Shown piece by piece: positions 45,703 to 55,945 of a stretch of 64,000 nt of DNA. Made by a program: the position numbers and the translations under genes. The notes under the pieces are model-generated. The model ran no database searches. It was given only the letters and a program-made list of their open reading frames with translations, and was not told the DNA's origin. Origin of the DNA: Coriaria nepalensis (Eukaryota > Streptophyta > Magnoliopsida > Cucurbitales > Coriariaceae); assembly GCA_027186245.1 (NCBI GenBank), contig CP114481.1, positions 54,692,569 to 54,756,568 of the forward strand. The letters run 5' to 3'. How positions within the stretch are numbered: position 1 is the first letter of the stretch; every line of letters begins with the position of its first letter.

Positions 45703-46937
45703 ACTTTCTCTTATATGTTGATAGATCGACAATGCCTCAAGATATTTACCCACGATACCAAATGCGTTGATAAGCACATTTAGCATTATAAGATTTGGTT
45801 TGATTCCTTCAGATTCCATGAGCTGAAGCACTTTTACTGTATATTCACATAATCCCTGCGTTAAAAAACCAAAGTTGAAACACAGCTATTAGCTTCTAAA
45901 CAGATGATTATCCACTAATTATGGGTAAAATAAAACAAATATAAGTCTTTCACCTGCCAAGCATAAGCATTTGCAAAAAATACTAGCTGAAAGCAGAAAC
46001 CCTTCGGATTTTAGAGTTGTTATACACTGTTCCGGCACCTTAAATTTCCCATATTGCCCGTAAATATAAATTAAAATCACATAAATAATGCTGCTTTTCT
46101 TATCCCCTCAGCATTTCATATTCTCAAAATTCTTCTTTATCACATCTCACTTCCCTTGCTCTCCTAATCGACTTATCAACAAAATGAAGATCTTCGGATC
46201 TGGATACATCCCCTGCTCTTGCATTTCCCTAAACAGCTCAAGAGCCTTGACAAGATCCCCAGCCTTACAACTACACCTAATCAAACAATAACATGTCATT
46301 ATATCTGGCCTCACACCTTCTTTCTGCATTTTATCGAACACTTCCAACACATCATCTAACTGACCATATTTCCCAAATGTTCTATAATGCTGTTATAAAC
46401 GTGTTTATCTAACAGAACACCCATATCTCTAATCTCTTCTACAACCCCCAATGCTTTCTTCCACATCCCATTGTCTCTGTATAAAACAATAACCTTACTA
46501 TACACAAACGAGTTCAAAACAAAACCTTTTTGCCTCATCTCGTTAATAACCGATGAAGTATCTTCTAACCGCCCTGAACTTAAGTAGTAGTCTAGAAGCA
46601 CCTCATATGTTTCTTGGCTTCTTTGAATGGAAAAATCGCCCATTACATTTAAGACTCTAAATGCAAGCTCTAAGAGGCCTTTCTTCAAACACCCTCTGAG
46701 CAAAACATTGCACGTTGATATTTTCGGGCTAAGCCCCAGCCCAATCATTTCTTGAAACAGAGCATCAGCTTCTAATGTTCTACCCACATTTCCAAGTGCA
46801 TCAATCAAGTGAGTGTAACATGTTAAGGTGAGAAAACAACGTGAAGCCTCCATTTGAGCTAGAAGAGACAAAGCTCCATCGACATCGCCTTCTTTGCAAC
46901 GAGCCCGGATCGAGGCATTGTATGACTCGGCGGACAT
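45703..46937 (-). pseudogene. PPR pseudogene, 3' part of a P-class gene
   Basis: Two blocks on the minus strand, about 45957-46937 and 45703-45855, separated by an intron-like spacer. PPR motifs are clear: SYNASIRARCKEGDVDGALS, TCYTHLIDAL, VYSKVIVLYRDNG, then VRPDIMTCYCLIR and NLIMLNVLINAFG. The frame breaks near 46365 (about one base missing before the GKYGQL motif). Two TGA codons near 46146-46090 stand where the family has W and probably R or W (GEQGK-stop-DVIKKN), and a further shift follows SEGF. The 5' half of a normal gene is missing. It is not a copy of the neighbouring EMB1270. Confidence 0.8.
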
Positions 46938-47429
46938 TTCCTGTCTATCTTTAGAACATACTTGAATTTATTGACACTGTGTTTGTCATCATTCGATGAT
47001 ACTTTGCTGGATTTTTTCACTCTATTGATGATACTCTGCACAGAATAAATTTTTAAAGAACTGCTAATTATGTACATAATTTGACATCCTGGACAGAACT
47101 GATGACAGTGCTCCTGATTGAGGCTAGTGAAATCGATTTGGGATTTAGATTATTGGATCGCATATTATTGTGGCAAAAATTGTTGAAGAAAGTGATTCAG
47201 GTGCAAAAATTGCTGTCAGTATACGACATGTCGTAGAGGGAGTCTATTTACTCTTCCTTCCAGAGGATAAAAATCGAACGGCTCAAAAGTGATAAAGAGA
47301 GCCAGATTGATGACAGAATCAAACTACCCGCCAAAGTTCAGCGGAAAAATATCTTAAAAATCCAAACTTTGTTTCTTTCTTCACAATTTATATGGGCAAG
47401 ACTGAAGAGCTAGATGTGAGAGATTAGTT
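46938..47429. other. Spacer and EMB1270 upstream region
   Basis: The left part, up to about 47080, still shows PPR-pseudogene-like sequence in another frame (KFKYVLKIDRK). The right part is the EMB1270 promoter and leader. No clear TATA box was found. Confidence 0.45.
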
Positions 47430-50400
47430 ATGGCGTGTACAGGATTTCTCCCCTTTACAGCAGCATCGCCTCTGGCATGTAAGCGTAAACCGACTTCTTT
47501 CTCTTCGGCATTGAATCAAACGGCTTGTACTCACGACGAAGAAACTAACATCGATAAAGAAACTCCGAAATTTAGCTACAGTAGAGCTTGTCCTTCGTTG
47601 AGATGGCCTAACTTAAAACTTACTGAAACTTACCCAGCCTATATTTCTACTCCATCTCCTGCATCATCCCGTATCGTTAATAACTCCATTTTTTCTGAGA
47701 ATGAAGATAAAACCCAGACGGAAGTCGAAGGTGAATCCTTGCATCAGAACGACGAAACCCAGCAAGTTTTAGAAAGGGTAAGTAAAACCAGGGTGAAGAA
47801 AATGAACAAGTTAGCTTTAAAGAGAGCGAAAGATTGGAGGGAGAGAGTGAGTTTCTTCACTGAAAAGATTTTAGCTCTGAAATCCGAAGAGTTTGTGGCC
47901 GATGTTTTAGATGATCGGAAAGTTCAGATGACTCCAACTGACTTCTGCTTTGTGGTGAAATCAGTTGGCCAATCAAGCTGGCAAAGGGCATTAGAGGTTT
48001 ACGAGTGGTTGAATTTACGGCACTGGTACTCACCCAATGCTCGTATGCTTGCCACCATTTTATCAGTTCTTGGCAAAGCTAATCAAGAAGCATTAGCTGT
48101 TGAAATTTTTTCCCGAGCCGAGCCCTCAATTGGCAATACAGTCCAAGTATATAATGCCATGATGGGTGTCTATGCTCGAAATGGTCGGTTCAATAAAGCT
48201 CACCAACTGCTTGATGTGATGCGTGAAAGAGGGTGTGAACCCGATCTTGTAAGTTTCAATACTTTGATAAATGCCCGTCTGAAGTCAGGTCCTTTAGGGA
48301 CGGATTTAGCCATTGAGCTTTTGAATGAGGTGAGGAAGTCAGGTCTTAGACCGGATATAATAACTTATAATACTTTGATCAGTGCTTGTTCAAGAGAATC
48401 TAATTTAGATCAGGCCAAAAAGGTTTATTATGATATGGAGATGCATAATTGTCATCCTGATTTGTGGACTTATAATGCCATGATTTCGGTTTATGGTAGA
48501 TGTGGCCTTTCAAGCAAAGCTGAGGTACTATTTCATGAACTGGAGTCTAAAGGGTTTTTCCCTGATGCGGTTACGTTTAATTCTTTGTTATATGCTTTTG
48601 CAAGAGAAGGGAATGTAGAGAAGGTGAAGGAGATCTGTGAAGAAATGATAAAGATGGGATTTGGGAAAGATGAGATGACATACAATACAATTATTCATAT
48701 GCATGGGAAACAGGGTCATCTTGACTTAGCATTACAACTCTATAAGGACATGAAATCGTCAGGACGAAAGCCAGATGCAATTACATACACTGTTTTGATT
48801 GATTCACTTGGGAAAGAAAATAAGATAGTTGAGGCTACTAATTTGATGTCAGAGATGCTGGATTCTGGGATTAAACCCACTTTAAGGACTTACAGTGCTT
48901 TAATCTGCGGGTATGCAAAGGCTGGGCAGCTAGAACAGGCCGATGAGACATTTCATTGCATGCTTAGGTCTGGAATTAAACCTGATCGTCTAGCTTATTC
49001 AGTTATGACAGATAGTTTTTTGAGGTTCAATGAGACAGTTAAGGCAATGAAATTGTATGATCAAATGGTGCGTGATAGATTAACTCCAGATCACGAAATT
49101 TATGCGGTCATGATTCGGAATCTTGGGAGGGAAAACAAATTGGAAGAAATCGAAAAGGTCGTCAAAGATATGGAAGAGTTATGTGGTATGAATGCCCAAG
49201 AAATTTCCTCAATTCTAGTCAAGGGAGAATGCTATGAGATTGCTGCTAAAATGTTAAGATTTGCCATAAGCAGTGGGCATGAACTTGACCATGAAAATCT
49301 GCTAGCAATTTTGGGTTCATATAGTTTCTCCGGTAGGCACTTAGAAGCATGTGAGTTACTTGAATTTTTGAAACAAAGTGCTTCCGAATCTGATCAGCTC
49401 GTGACTGATGCTCTAATTGTCTTACGTTGCAAGTCCAAACAATTGGATGCTGCTTTACTGGAGTATAATTGCAATTGGGGATTTGGTTCATATAGCTCGA
49501 GCATTACGGTTTATGAGTCTCTTATTCAAGGATGCAAAGAAAATGAACTCTTTGGTGAAGCTTCTAAAGTTTTTTCTGACATGAGATTCTATGGTGTTGA
49601 ACCTTCTGAGTCTATATGCCGAGATATGGTGTTTATATACTGTAAAATGGGCTTCCCCGAGACAGCTCACCATATGCTTGATTGGGCAGAAAAAAATGGA
49701 ATTCAAATTCAAAGTTTCCCAGATTATACTGATGTTATTGATGCATATGGGAAATTGAAATTATGGCAGAAAGCAGAAAGCTTGGTGGGGAATCTTAGAC
49801 AAAGATCAACGGTGAATAGAAAAGTCTGGAATGCTTTAATACAAGCCTATGCTGCAAGCGGTTGCTATGAGCGAGCTAGGGCTGTTTTTAATACAATGAT
49901 GAGAGATGGTCCTTCCCCAACTGTAGAATCCATTAATGGGTTATTGCAAGCTTTAATTGTTGATGGAAGATTAGATGAGCTTTACGTGGCAATTGAAGAG
50001 TTGCAAGATATGGGCTTTAAGATTAGCAAAACTTCTATTCTTTTAATGCTTGATGCATTTGCTCAAGCTGGAAACATATTTGACGTAAAGAAAATTTACC
50101 ATGGAATGAAGGCTGCAGGTTATCTTCCCACAATGCATCTGTACAGGACCATGATCAGGTTATTGTGCAAGGGGAAGCAGGTTAGAGATGTTGAGGCTAT
50201 GTTATCTGAGATGGAAGAGGCAGCGTTTAAGCCCGATCTATCTATATGGAATTATATGTTAAAGATGTATGTGGGAATCGAAGATTTCAGAAAGGCGGCT
50301 AGAGTTTTCCAGAAGATTCGAGAAAGTGGACTTAAACCTGACAAGGATACTTACAATAATTTGATCATAATGTATTGTAGAGATCATAGACCGGAAGAAG

Positions 50401-52064
50401 GTTTATCCTTGATGCAAGAAATGAGAACGGCTGGGCTTGAACCCAAGTTGGATACTTACAAAAGCCTAATATCTGCTCTGGGAAAAAGGCATCTGTTGGA
50501 TGAAGCTGAGGAACTTTTCGAAGAGTTGAGGTCGAATCAATGTGAATTGGACCGTTCTTTTTATCATGTCATGATGAAGATGTTTAGAAATTCTGGGAAT
50601 CATTCCAAAGCAGAAAAGTTACTAGCTTTGATGAATGAGGCTGGAGTGGCTCCCACCATTGCTACAATGCATTTACTAATGGTATCTTATGGGAGTTCTG
50701 GGCAGCCTCAAGAAGCCGAAAAAGTGCTAGATAATTTGAAACGTACTGGTGTACATTTGGATTCATTACCATTTAGTTCTGTAATTGATGCGTATCTCAA
50801 AAATGGAGATTATGATCCGGCGATCCAGAAGCTCGGGGAGATGAAGAGAGAGGGTACAGAGCAGGATCATAGGATATGGACATGTTTTATTCGGGCCGCT
50901 AGCTTGGCCCAGCACACAAGTGAAGCCATTGTTCTTCTAGATGCACTAAGAAATAATGGATTTGATCTTCCAATCAGGTACTTTTTGATATCTTTATATT
51001 TGCCTTTTCAAGTAGATGTTGATGCGGTAAAAAAGAGTTGGAAGTTGACTTGATGAAGTTTTTCCATTGTAGGCTCTTGAAAGAGAAATCTAGGTCCATA
51101 GTGACAGAAGTGAACTCTTGTCTGGAGAAATTAAAGCCCATGGAAGATGATGCAGCATTCAACTTTGTCAATGCATTAGAAGATCTTTTGTGGGCATTTC
51201 AACTACGTGCTACCGCTTCATGGGTTTTCCATTTGGCAATAGAGAGGAACATCTATAGGCATGATGTGTTCAAGTAAGTTGCGTGTCACCAATCTGACCA
51301 ATCTACCTACCGTCTTTCTTCTCCTTCTTCTTCCTATTATTAGCTTGTTCAACAATGTAGGGTGGCTGACAAGGACTGGGGAGCTGATTTTAGAAAGTTA
51401 TCGGCCGGTGCAGCCCTTGTTGGTCTTACTTTATGGCTCGACCACATGCAGGCTAGTTTTCTTCACTCTTTTAGTTTCCTTTCTAGCATATTTCCCTCGC
51501 AAATGTAAATGTTCAATGTTATTCATGCAGGATGCATCGTTGCAAGGTGCTCCCGAATCGCCAAAGTCAGTTGTTCTAATCACAGGGACAGCTGAGTACA
51601 ATATGGTTTCGCTTAATAAAACAATGAAGGCATGCCTTTGGGAAATGGGTTCTCCTTTCCTGCCGTGTAAAACTCGGACTGGACTTCTTGTAGCAAAGGC
51701 TCACTCTCTTAGAATGTGGTTGAAAGACTCGCCATTCTGTTTGGACCTTGAACTGAAAGATGCCCCATCTCTACCCGAATCAAACTCGATGCAGCTTATG
51801 GAAGGATGTTTCATAAGGCGTGGACTTGTTCCTGCATTTAAAGAGATCACGGAAAGACTTGGATTTGTGAGGCCCAAGAAATTTTCGAGGTTGGCTTTGC
51901 TACCGGATGAAAAGAGGGGTAGAGTCATTCAATCTGACATAGAGGGAAGGAAAGAGAAGCTTGAGAAGATGAAGGAAATGGGCAGGCCTGTGAGGAAAAG
52001 GATGGTCAAGAAGTTCAGGCGGAAGAAGTATTTTCGTAGATCCATCTTGGAAGCAAAGAATTGA
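47430..52064 (+). CDS. EMB1270: Chloroplast PPR-SMR protein EMB1270
   Basis: Four exons: 47430-50977, 51073-51273, 51361-51451 and 51531-52064, joined in frame to 1457 codons. The N-terminal 60 or so residues form a plastid transit peptide (MACTGFLPFTAASPLACKRK). More than twenty-five PPR motifs follow. Residues from about 1250 form an SMR domain (LWLDHMQDASLQG, VVLITGTAEYN, FLPCKTRTGLLVAKAHSLRM), then a basic tail (RKRMVKKFRRKKYFRRS). In Arabidopsis EMB1270 (At3g18110) is needed for splicing of plastid introns and for embryo growth. Exon 3 ends at a GC donor (CAG|GCTAGT), the only junction that fits the frame. Confidence 0.93.
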
Positions 52065-52880
52065 AAAATTGCAGGAAATGAAGCTGAGAATTAAGAAGCA
52101 CATAGACTGGAGGTGGGAGTTTTGCGACATGTCGTTGGTTAGATGGCAGTGCATGACAAGAGAAATAAATGTGAAGCGATCATGTTGTCCTAAGATGTGT
52201 ATAGATTATAAACTGTTCCTAGCAAAGGATCCCACTCGTTCCTTGTTTTTGGGTTTCCTGCGTTGGTTTGGCGATTACATTTTTTGGAAGTGAGAAATGG
52301 CTTGAATAAATCTATGCCAAGACTTCAAAATCAATGGAAGCAATAGTGAGATGGCTCGAGAGAGACAAATAGAGAGATCATCAAAAATTTTAAAATGTAA
52401 TAAATAGGTCCACAAAGCATCAACACAGGTGTATGGAAGGAAATGGAAGAAGACGACGTAATCTTAGGGAAGAAAACTTCCGATAACGATGAAGAAATCC
52501 TCCCCACTAATCGTCTCCTTCGCTTCGTGCCGCAAATGGCTTCTCTGTATATTTTCTTTTCGGCCTTCGCGCATGTATACACAGCTACCAGGAGAAATCC
52601 TAATTCGCGCTTTCACTAAAATAGTTGGGCTGGGCCTAATTTTATTATAGAAATCGGAGCGGTGAATACATAATTATTGGGCCAAGCCCATTGCGTTAGG
52701 AGACAAAAAGGCCAGATCTTATCCTGGGCCGGGAAACAAAATCGTTATCATCAGTGACTAGTGGCTAGTTACCGGCGAGCGGTGGTGGTGAGATGTGGAG
52801 TAGTACGCTACCTTCGATGCCGCCGTGCTCCGGCGATTTTATGACGGCAAAGAACGGAAGAACGAGAGGGAGTTCCTTGT
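52065..52880 (+). promoter_or_regulatory. EMB1270 3' flank and promoter of the DUF1279 gene
   Basis: Contains the EMB1270 3' UTR. At 52445-52618 a 57-codon plus-strand frame (MEEDDVILGKK start) is open but unrecognised. Site II motifs cluster at 52628-52690 and near 52730 (TGGGCC, GGGCCA, TGGGCCGG). A second ATG at 52793 opens a 48-codon frame (MWSSTLPSMPPCSG) that stops before the splice site; it is either an upstream frame or the true start before a one-base lesion. Confidence 0.5.
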
Positions 52881-54039
52881 ATGAAACTGGAAAATGCCTG
52901 TTTTCGGCGACATTTAACAACGACGACAACTCTTAATCGCAGCCATACCTGTCGCAGATCCATCAATCAGGGAGAAGCAGCTGGCGATGAATTTCCACAG
53001 AATCAACTCGCTGACGTAACGAACTCCTGATTGAACAGAATTTGTGGATGGTTTTTTTGTTTTGTTTTATTTGCTTCATTGTTTTTTGACTGAAGGGTCG
53101 CAACAGAATGATGGCCAGGGATTTTGGGGAAAATGGAAGGTGAGATTCTGGTTGTATTATATCGCAGTAGCTTGATACTAGGTCGTGCTTGATTGCTTGG
53201 AAGTGGCTAGAAAATGAAATTCAGGTTATCTTTTCACTTTTTAATTGCTTCTGAATTTTTGAGTCTAGGGTGTGGGATTAGAATAACTACTTTCAAAGTC
53301 AATGAAGCAAAATCAGGTGAATTCTAGTGAAATGAGTTCAAAACTAGCAAAGCTGGGACTAGCTGCTGTTCTAGCTTATGGGCTGTTCGATGGAGTAACC
53401 TTCATCAGTTTTTTCGTTCTTGCATTTCTAGGATATGAGAAGAGCACAGGGCAAAATCCTGCTGCAAATCTTCAGGCACCCTTAGGGGCAACTCTCTCTC
53501 TCTCACTCTCTCTCACTCTCTCTCACTCTCTCTATCCTTTATATGAAAGCTGTAGCTGATTACAGTCGTACCTAATCTCGAGGCAAGCATATAATACTCT
53601 AAAGCTTGATGATGTTTACCTGATAAATTCTTGCTACTGGAAAAGAAAAAAAAAAGTGTTAAATTTTATCTTATTGTGCTCTTCAAAGATATTTTATATT
53701 TGTTAGTGTTTATTATTAGGTGATTCAAATTCCATCAATAGGCCTTAAATCGGACTTTTGCGGATTTTGACATGATTGTGCGTTTAAATTGTCTAACAAC
53801 ATGTTCATGGAAACTCCCAGATTGTGATCTTGATGTGGACCGGGAACAGCATCACGAGGCCGTTTCAAGTGGCTGGAGCAGCTGCATTGGCACCCTTAAT
53901 CGACAAAAGTTTGAAGAGGATACAGAAATACTTCAACCTCCCTAATACTGTTTATGCTTTTGCTCTTGTTGTGTTTTTAGTTGCCTTGACCTGTTTATTA
54001 GTTGTTGTGCTGTTAATCCTCTCAAGATGGGGGAAATAG
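52881..54039 (+). CDS. DUF1279 (FAM210-like) organellar membrane protein
   Basis: Four exons: 52881-53015, 53107-53139, 53299-53487 and 53821-54039, joined in frame to 191 codons. The N-terminus is basic and T/R-rich (RRHLTTTTTLNRSHTCRRS), fitting a transit peptide. The DUF1279 core reads KLAKLGLAAVLAYGLFDGVT, FFVLAFLGYEKSTG, LMWTGNSITRPFQVAGAAAL, then a C-terminal hydrophobic helix (FALVVFLVALTCLLVVVLLI) ending SRWGK. Function is not known in plants; the animal relatives are mitochondrial membrane proteins. The exon 3 donor appears to be GC (GGG|GCAACT), since no GT fits. The start is uncertain. Confidence 0.8.
53491..53532 (+). repeat. CT-rich microsatellite directly after the GC donor
   Basis: CTCTCTCTCA-type units lie within three bases of the splice donor of the DUF1279 gene intron 3. 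Slippage here may have altered the donor. Confidence 0.8.
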
Positions 54040-54365
54040 ATAAATCTAATAGCAGTTAGATGAAAGGGTTCTTTTTCTTCTTTTTTTTCTCCCCTGCTAC
54101 AAGAACAACTGATAAAGAAAACAGAGTCAAATACTGGGATAACTTGTGATTGGGGTAACCTCTGTGAGAATTTGTCTAAGTCCAGGGATTATACATTGAA
54201 ACTTGTGTCGGAATCAATCGTTTTCTTGCACGTCAAGTCTTAAAGATGGAAATCTGATTTCTCTATAGACCACTTGTTTCTGGAAACTACTGATTGGAAG
54301 GGGAAAAAAAATTGAAGATATGCAGTATACTTCTTCAACGTTGACCTCGTGAATTTGATTCCGTA

Positions 54366-54373
54366 TTTATAAA
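54366..54373 (+). promoter_or_regulatory. TATA-like box of the three-helix protein gene
   Basis: TTTATAAA about 120 bp before the ATG at 54487, supporting that start over more upstream codons. Confidence 0.4.
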
Positions 54374-54486
54374 CTTTCATATTTTATTACATCTCATCTG
54401 TGAATGTAGCTAATTCTGTAGGTAAACCTCTTCCACGATTATTTCCCTCCTACCGACTTTTTCTTAAAAGAAAAAAAAAAGGATGT

Positions 54487-55068
54487 ATGAATTTTCTTCA
54501 TCACAACCATATGGAGATCAATGAACTACAAAGATGCTTAGATGAGTTACTCACAACCAACCAAGCCCAAGAGAAAAGATTACGACATCTTGTCGTAAGA
54601 ACCCTAAACATCACCATTGCATATCTCCTTCTCCAAAGCTTCCTCTTCATCTCCATCACCCTCTTATATTCCTCTTCTGATCTGCAGTGCAGTAAATGGT
54701 GGTTCCCTTTCACCATAAAGTTTTCATGTTCCATCATCTACTTCACAACATTTATAGGCTCCGTGATCACGTGCTACCGAACCCAGAACCAGTTGGACGT
54801 CAATTTAATCAACCGGGATGAGATTTTCCGGCAACTCCACGTAGCGCAGTTCCAGCAAGAAAAGGGTAATTCCAGTATTAATGGAGAGCCAAGTAGTAGT
54901 AGTAGTAGTAGTAGTAGCGGTGGTCATAATCATAATCTAAGAGGAAAAATCAAGCCTGATCCCGTCCGGTTACTTCAGCGAAAAGCTTATACATGCGTTA
55001 CGTCGCTTGCTTTGCTTGCTGTGGCCTGTGTCCAATTGCATGCTTGCAGGGCTTTCTTGTGTCGCTGA
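54487..55068 (+). CDS. Unrecognised membrane protein with three hydrophobic helices
   Basis: Single exon of 193 codons from ATG 54487 (MNFLHHNHMEINELQRC); another ATG is at 54511. The codon at 54400 in the same frame is GTG, so the frame upstream is not a real start. A charged helix (LQRCLDELLTTNQAQEKRLR) is followed by a hydrophobic segment (ITIAYLLLQSFLFISITLLY), a second (FTIKFSCSIIYFTTFIGSV), a polar loop with a poly-serine run from an AGT repeat (54893-54916), and a third near the C-terminus (YTCVTSLALLAVACVQLHAC). Small plant proteins of similar layout exist, but I cannot name the family or a function. Cysteine-rich C-terminus. Confidence 0.7.
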   Translation: MNFLHHNHMEINELQRCLDELLTTNQAQEKRLRHLVVRTLNITIAYLLLQSFLFISITLLYSSSDLQCSKWWFPFTIKFSCSIIYFTTFIGSVITCYRTQNQLDVNLINRDEIFRQLHVAQFQQEKGNSSINGEPSSSSSSSSSGGHNHNLRGKIKPDPVRLLQRKAYTCVTSLALLAVACVQLHACRAFLCR

Positions 55069-55945
55069 GGTTGTTTCCAGGCTGCTAAATTTAAGGTGAT
55101 TCATATGTAAATACATACATAGATAGCAATTTGATCAGTTTGTATGTGTGTAAACAGAAGAAGCTTGCGATCAAAATTCATCTGGCTTCTGCTTTGCCTG
55201 AGGTTTATTTTGTTTGCGAGATGTTCTTACGTGAAAGATTGTGAAGTGGATATATATACAAAAGGAGATTGTGAAGTGTAATAGATAAAAAAAAATGAAA
55301 AGGAGACAGATAAGTTAGCATCATATCTTAATCAATACGTCATTGAAATTTTTGAGAAGGTACGAGAGAAATATGTATAGTAGTATATTAGTATATGTCA
55401 TTAGGCCCATTACTCATGAAAGTAACGAGCGAGCTTTTTGGGCTTTTGAGCAAGGAATATGCCATTTCTGTTATCAGGCCCATTTTTAAAAACTGAATCA
55501 CGTTTCTGTTAGTATTCAGTTATGTCCCTGATAAGGGTAATTTCGGAATATAATTTCAATAATTTTTAAGAATCGAAGAAACAAACGAAATTTTTAATTA
55601 AATAGTGATTTCTCAGACCTTTTCCGTGGAAACAAAGAACCAAACAGGGTCTTATCTGACTATAACAGTTAACATCGTATAAAAGCAAACCTTCACATTT
55701 TTCATATCATTCCTTTCGATACAACCAAAGCCGCCACGCCACTGTCTCTCTCTCTCCCTCACATTGAAAATTCCGCCAAACAGTAGCGGCGATTTCTTCA
55801 ACCAGTTTATTTTTCAGCTACGACTTTCTCGCTCATATCGCCTCTTACTTATACTCCGACGAACCCACTTTCTCTCTCTCCCTCTGTTACTTGTCGACAC
55901 ACATTGTTTACTCTCTCTCGCTCTCTCTCTCTCCGTGCTAGTGAA
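55069..55945 (+). promoter_or_regulatory. PKP2 promoter and leader
   Basis: AGGCCCA/TTGGGC motifs at 55403-55486 (site II type), then AT-rich DNA and a TATA-like GTATAAAAG at 55677-55685. A long CT-rich leader (55740-55935) follows. The minus-strand frame at 55849-56094 is a shadow. Confidence 0.55.

Noticed and set aside
52445..52618. Small 57-codon plus-strand frame (MEEDDVILGKK start)
   Set aside because: Composition looks coding and it has an ATG, but I recognise no family, and the region also serves as a promoter; kept only as a note.
54400..54486. N-terminal extension of the three-helix protein
   Set aside because: The first codon is GTG, not ATG, and the TATA-like box lies just upstream, so this is leader sequence.
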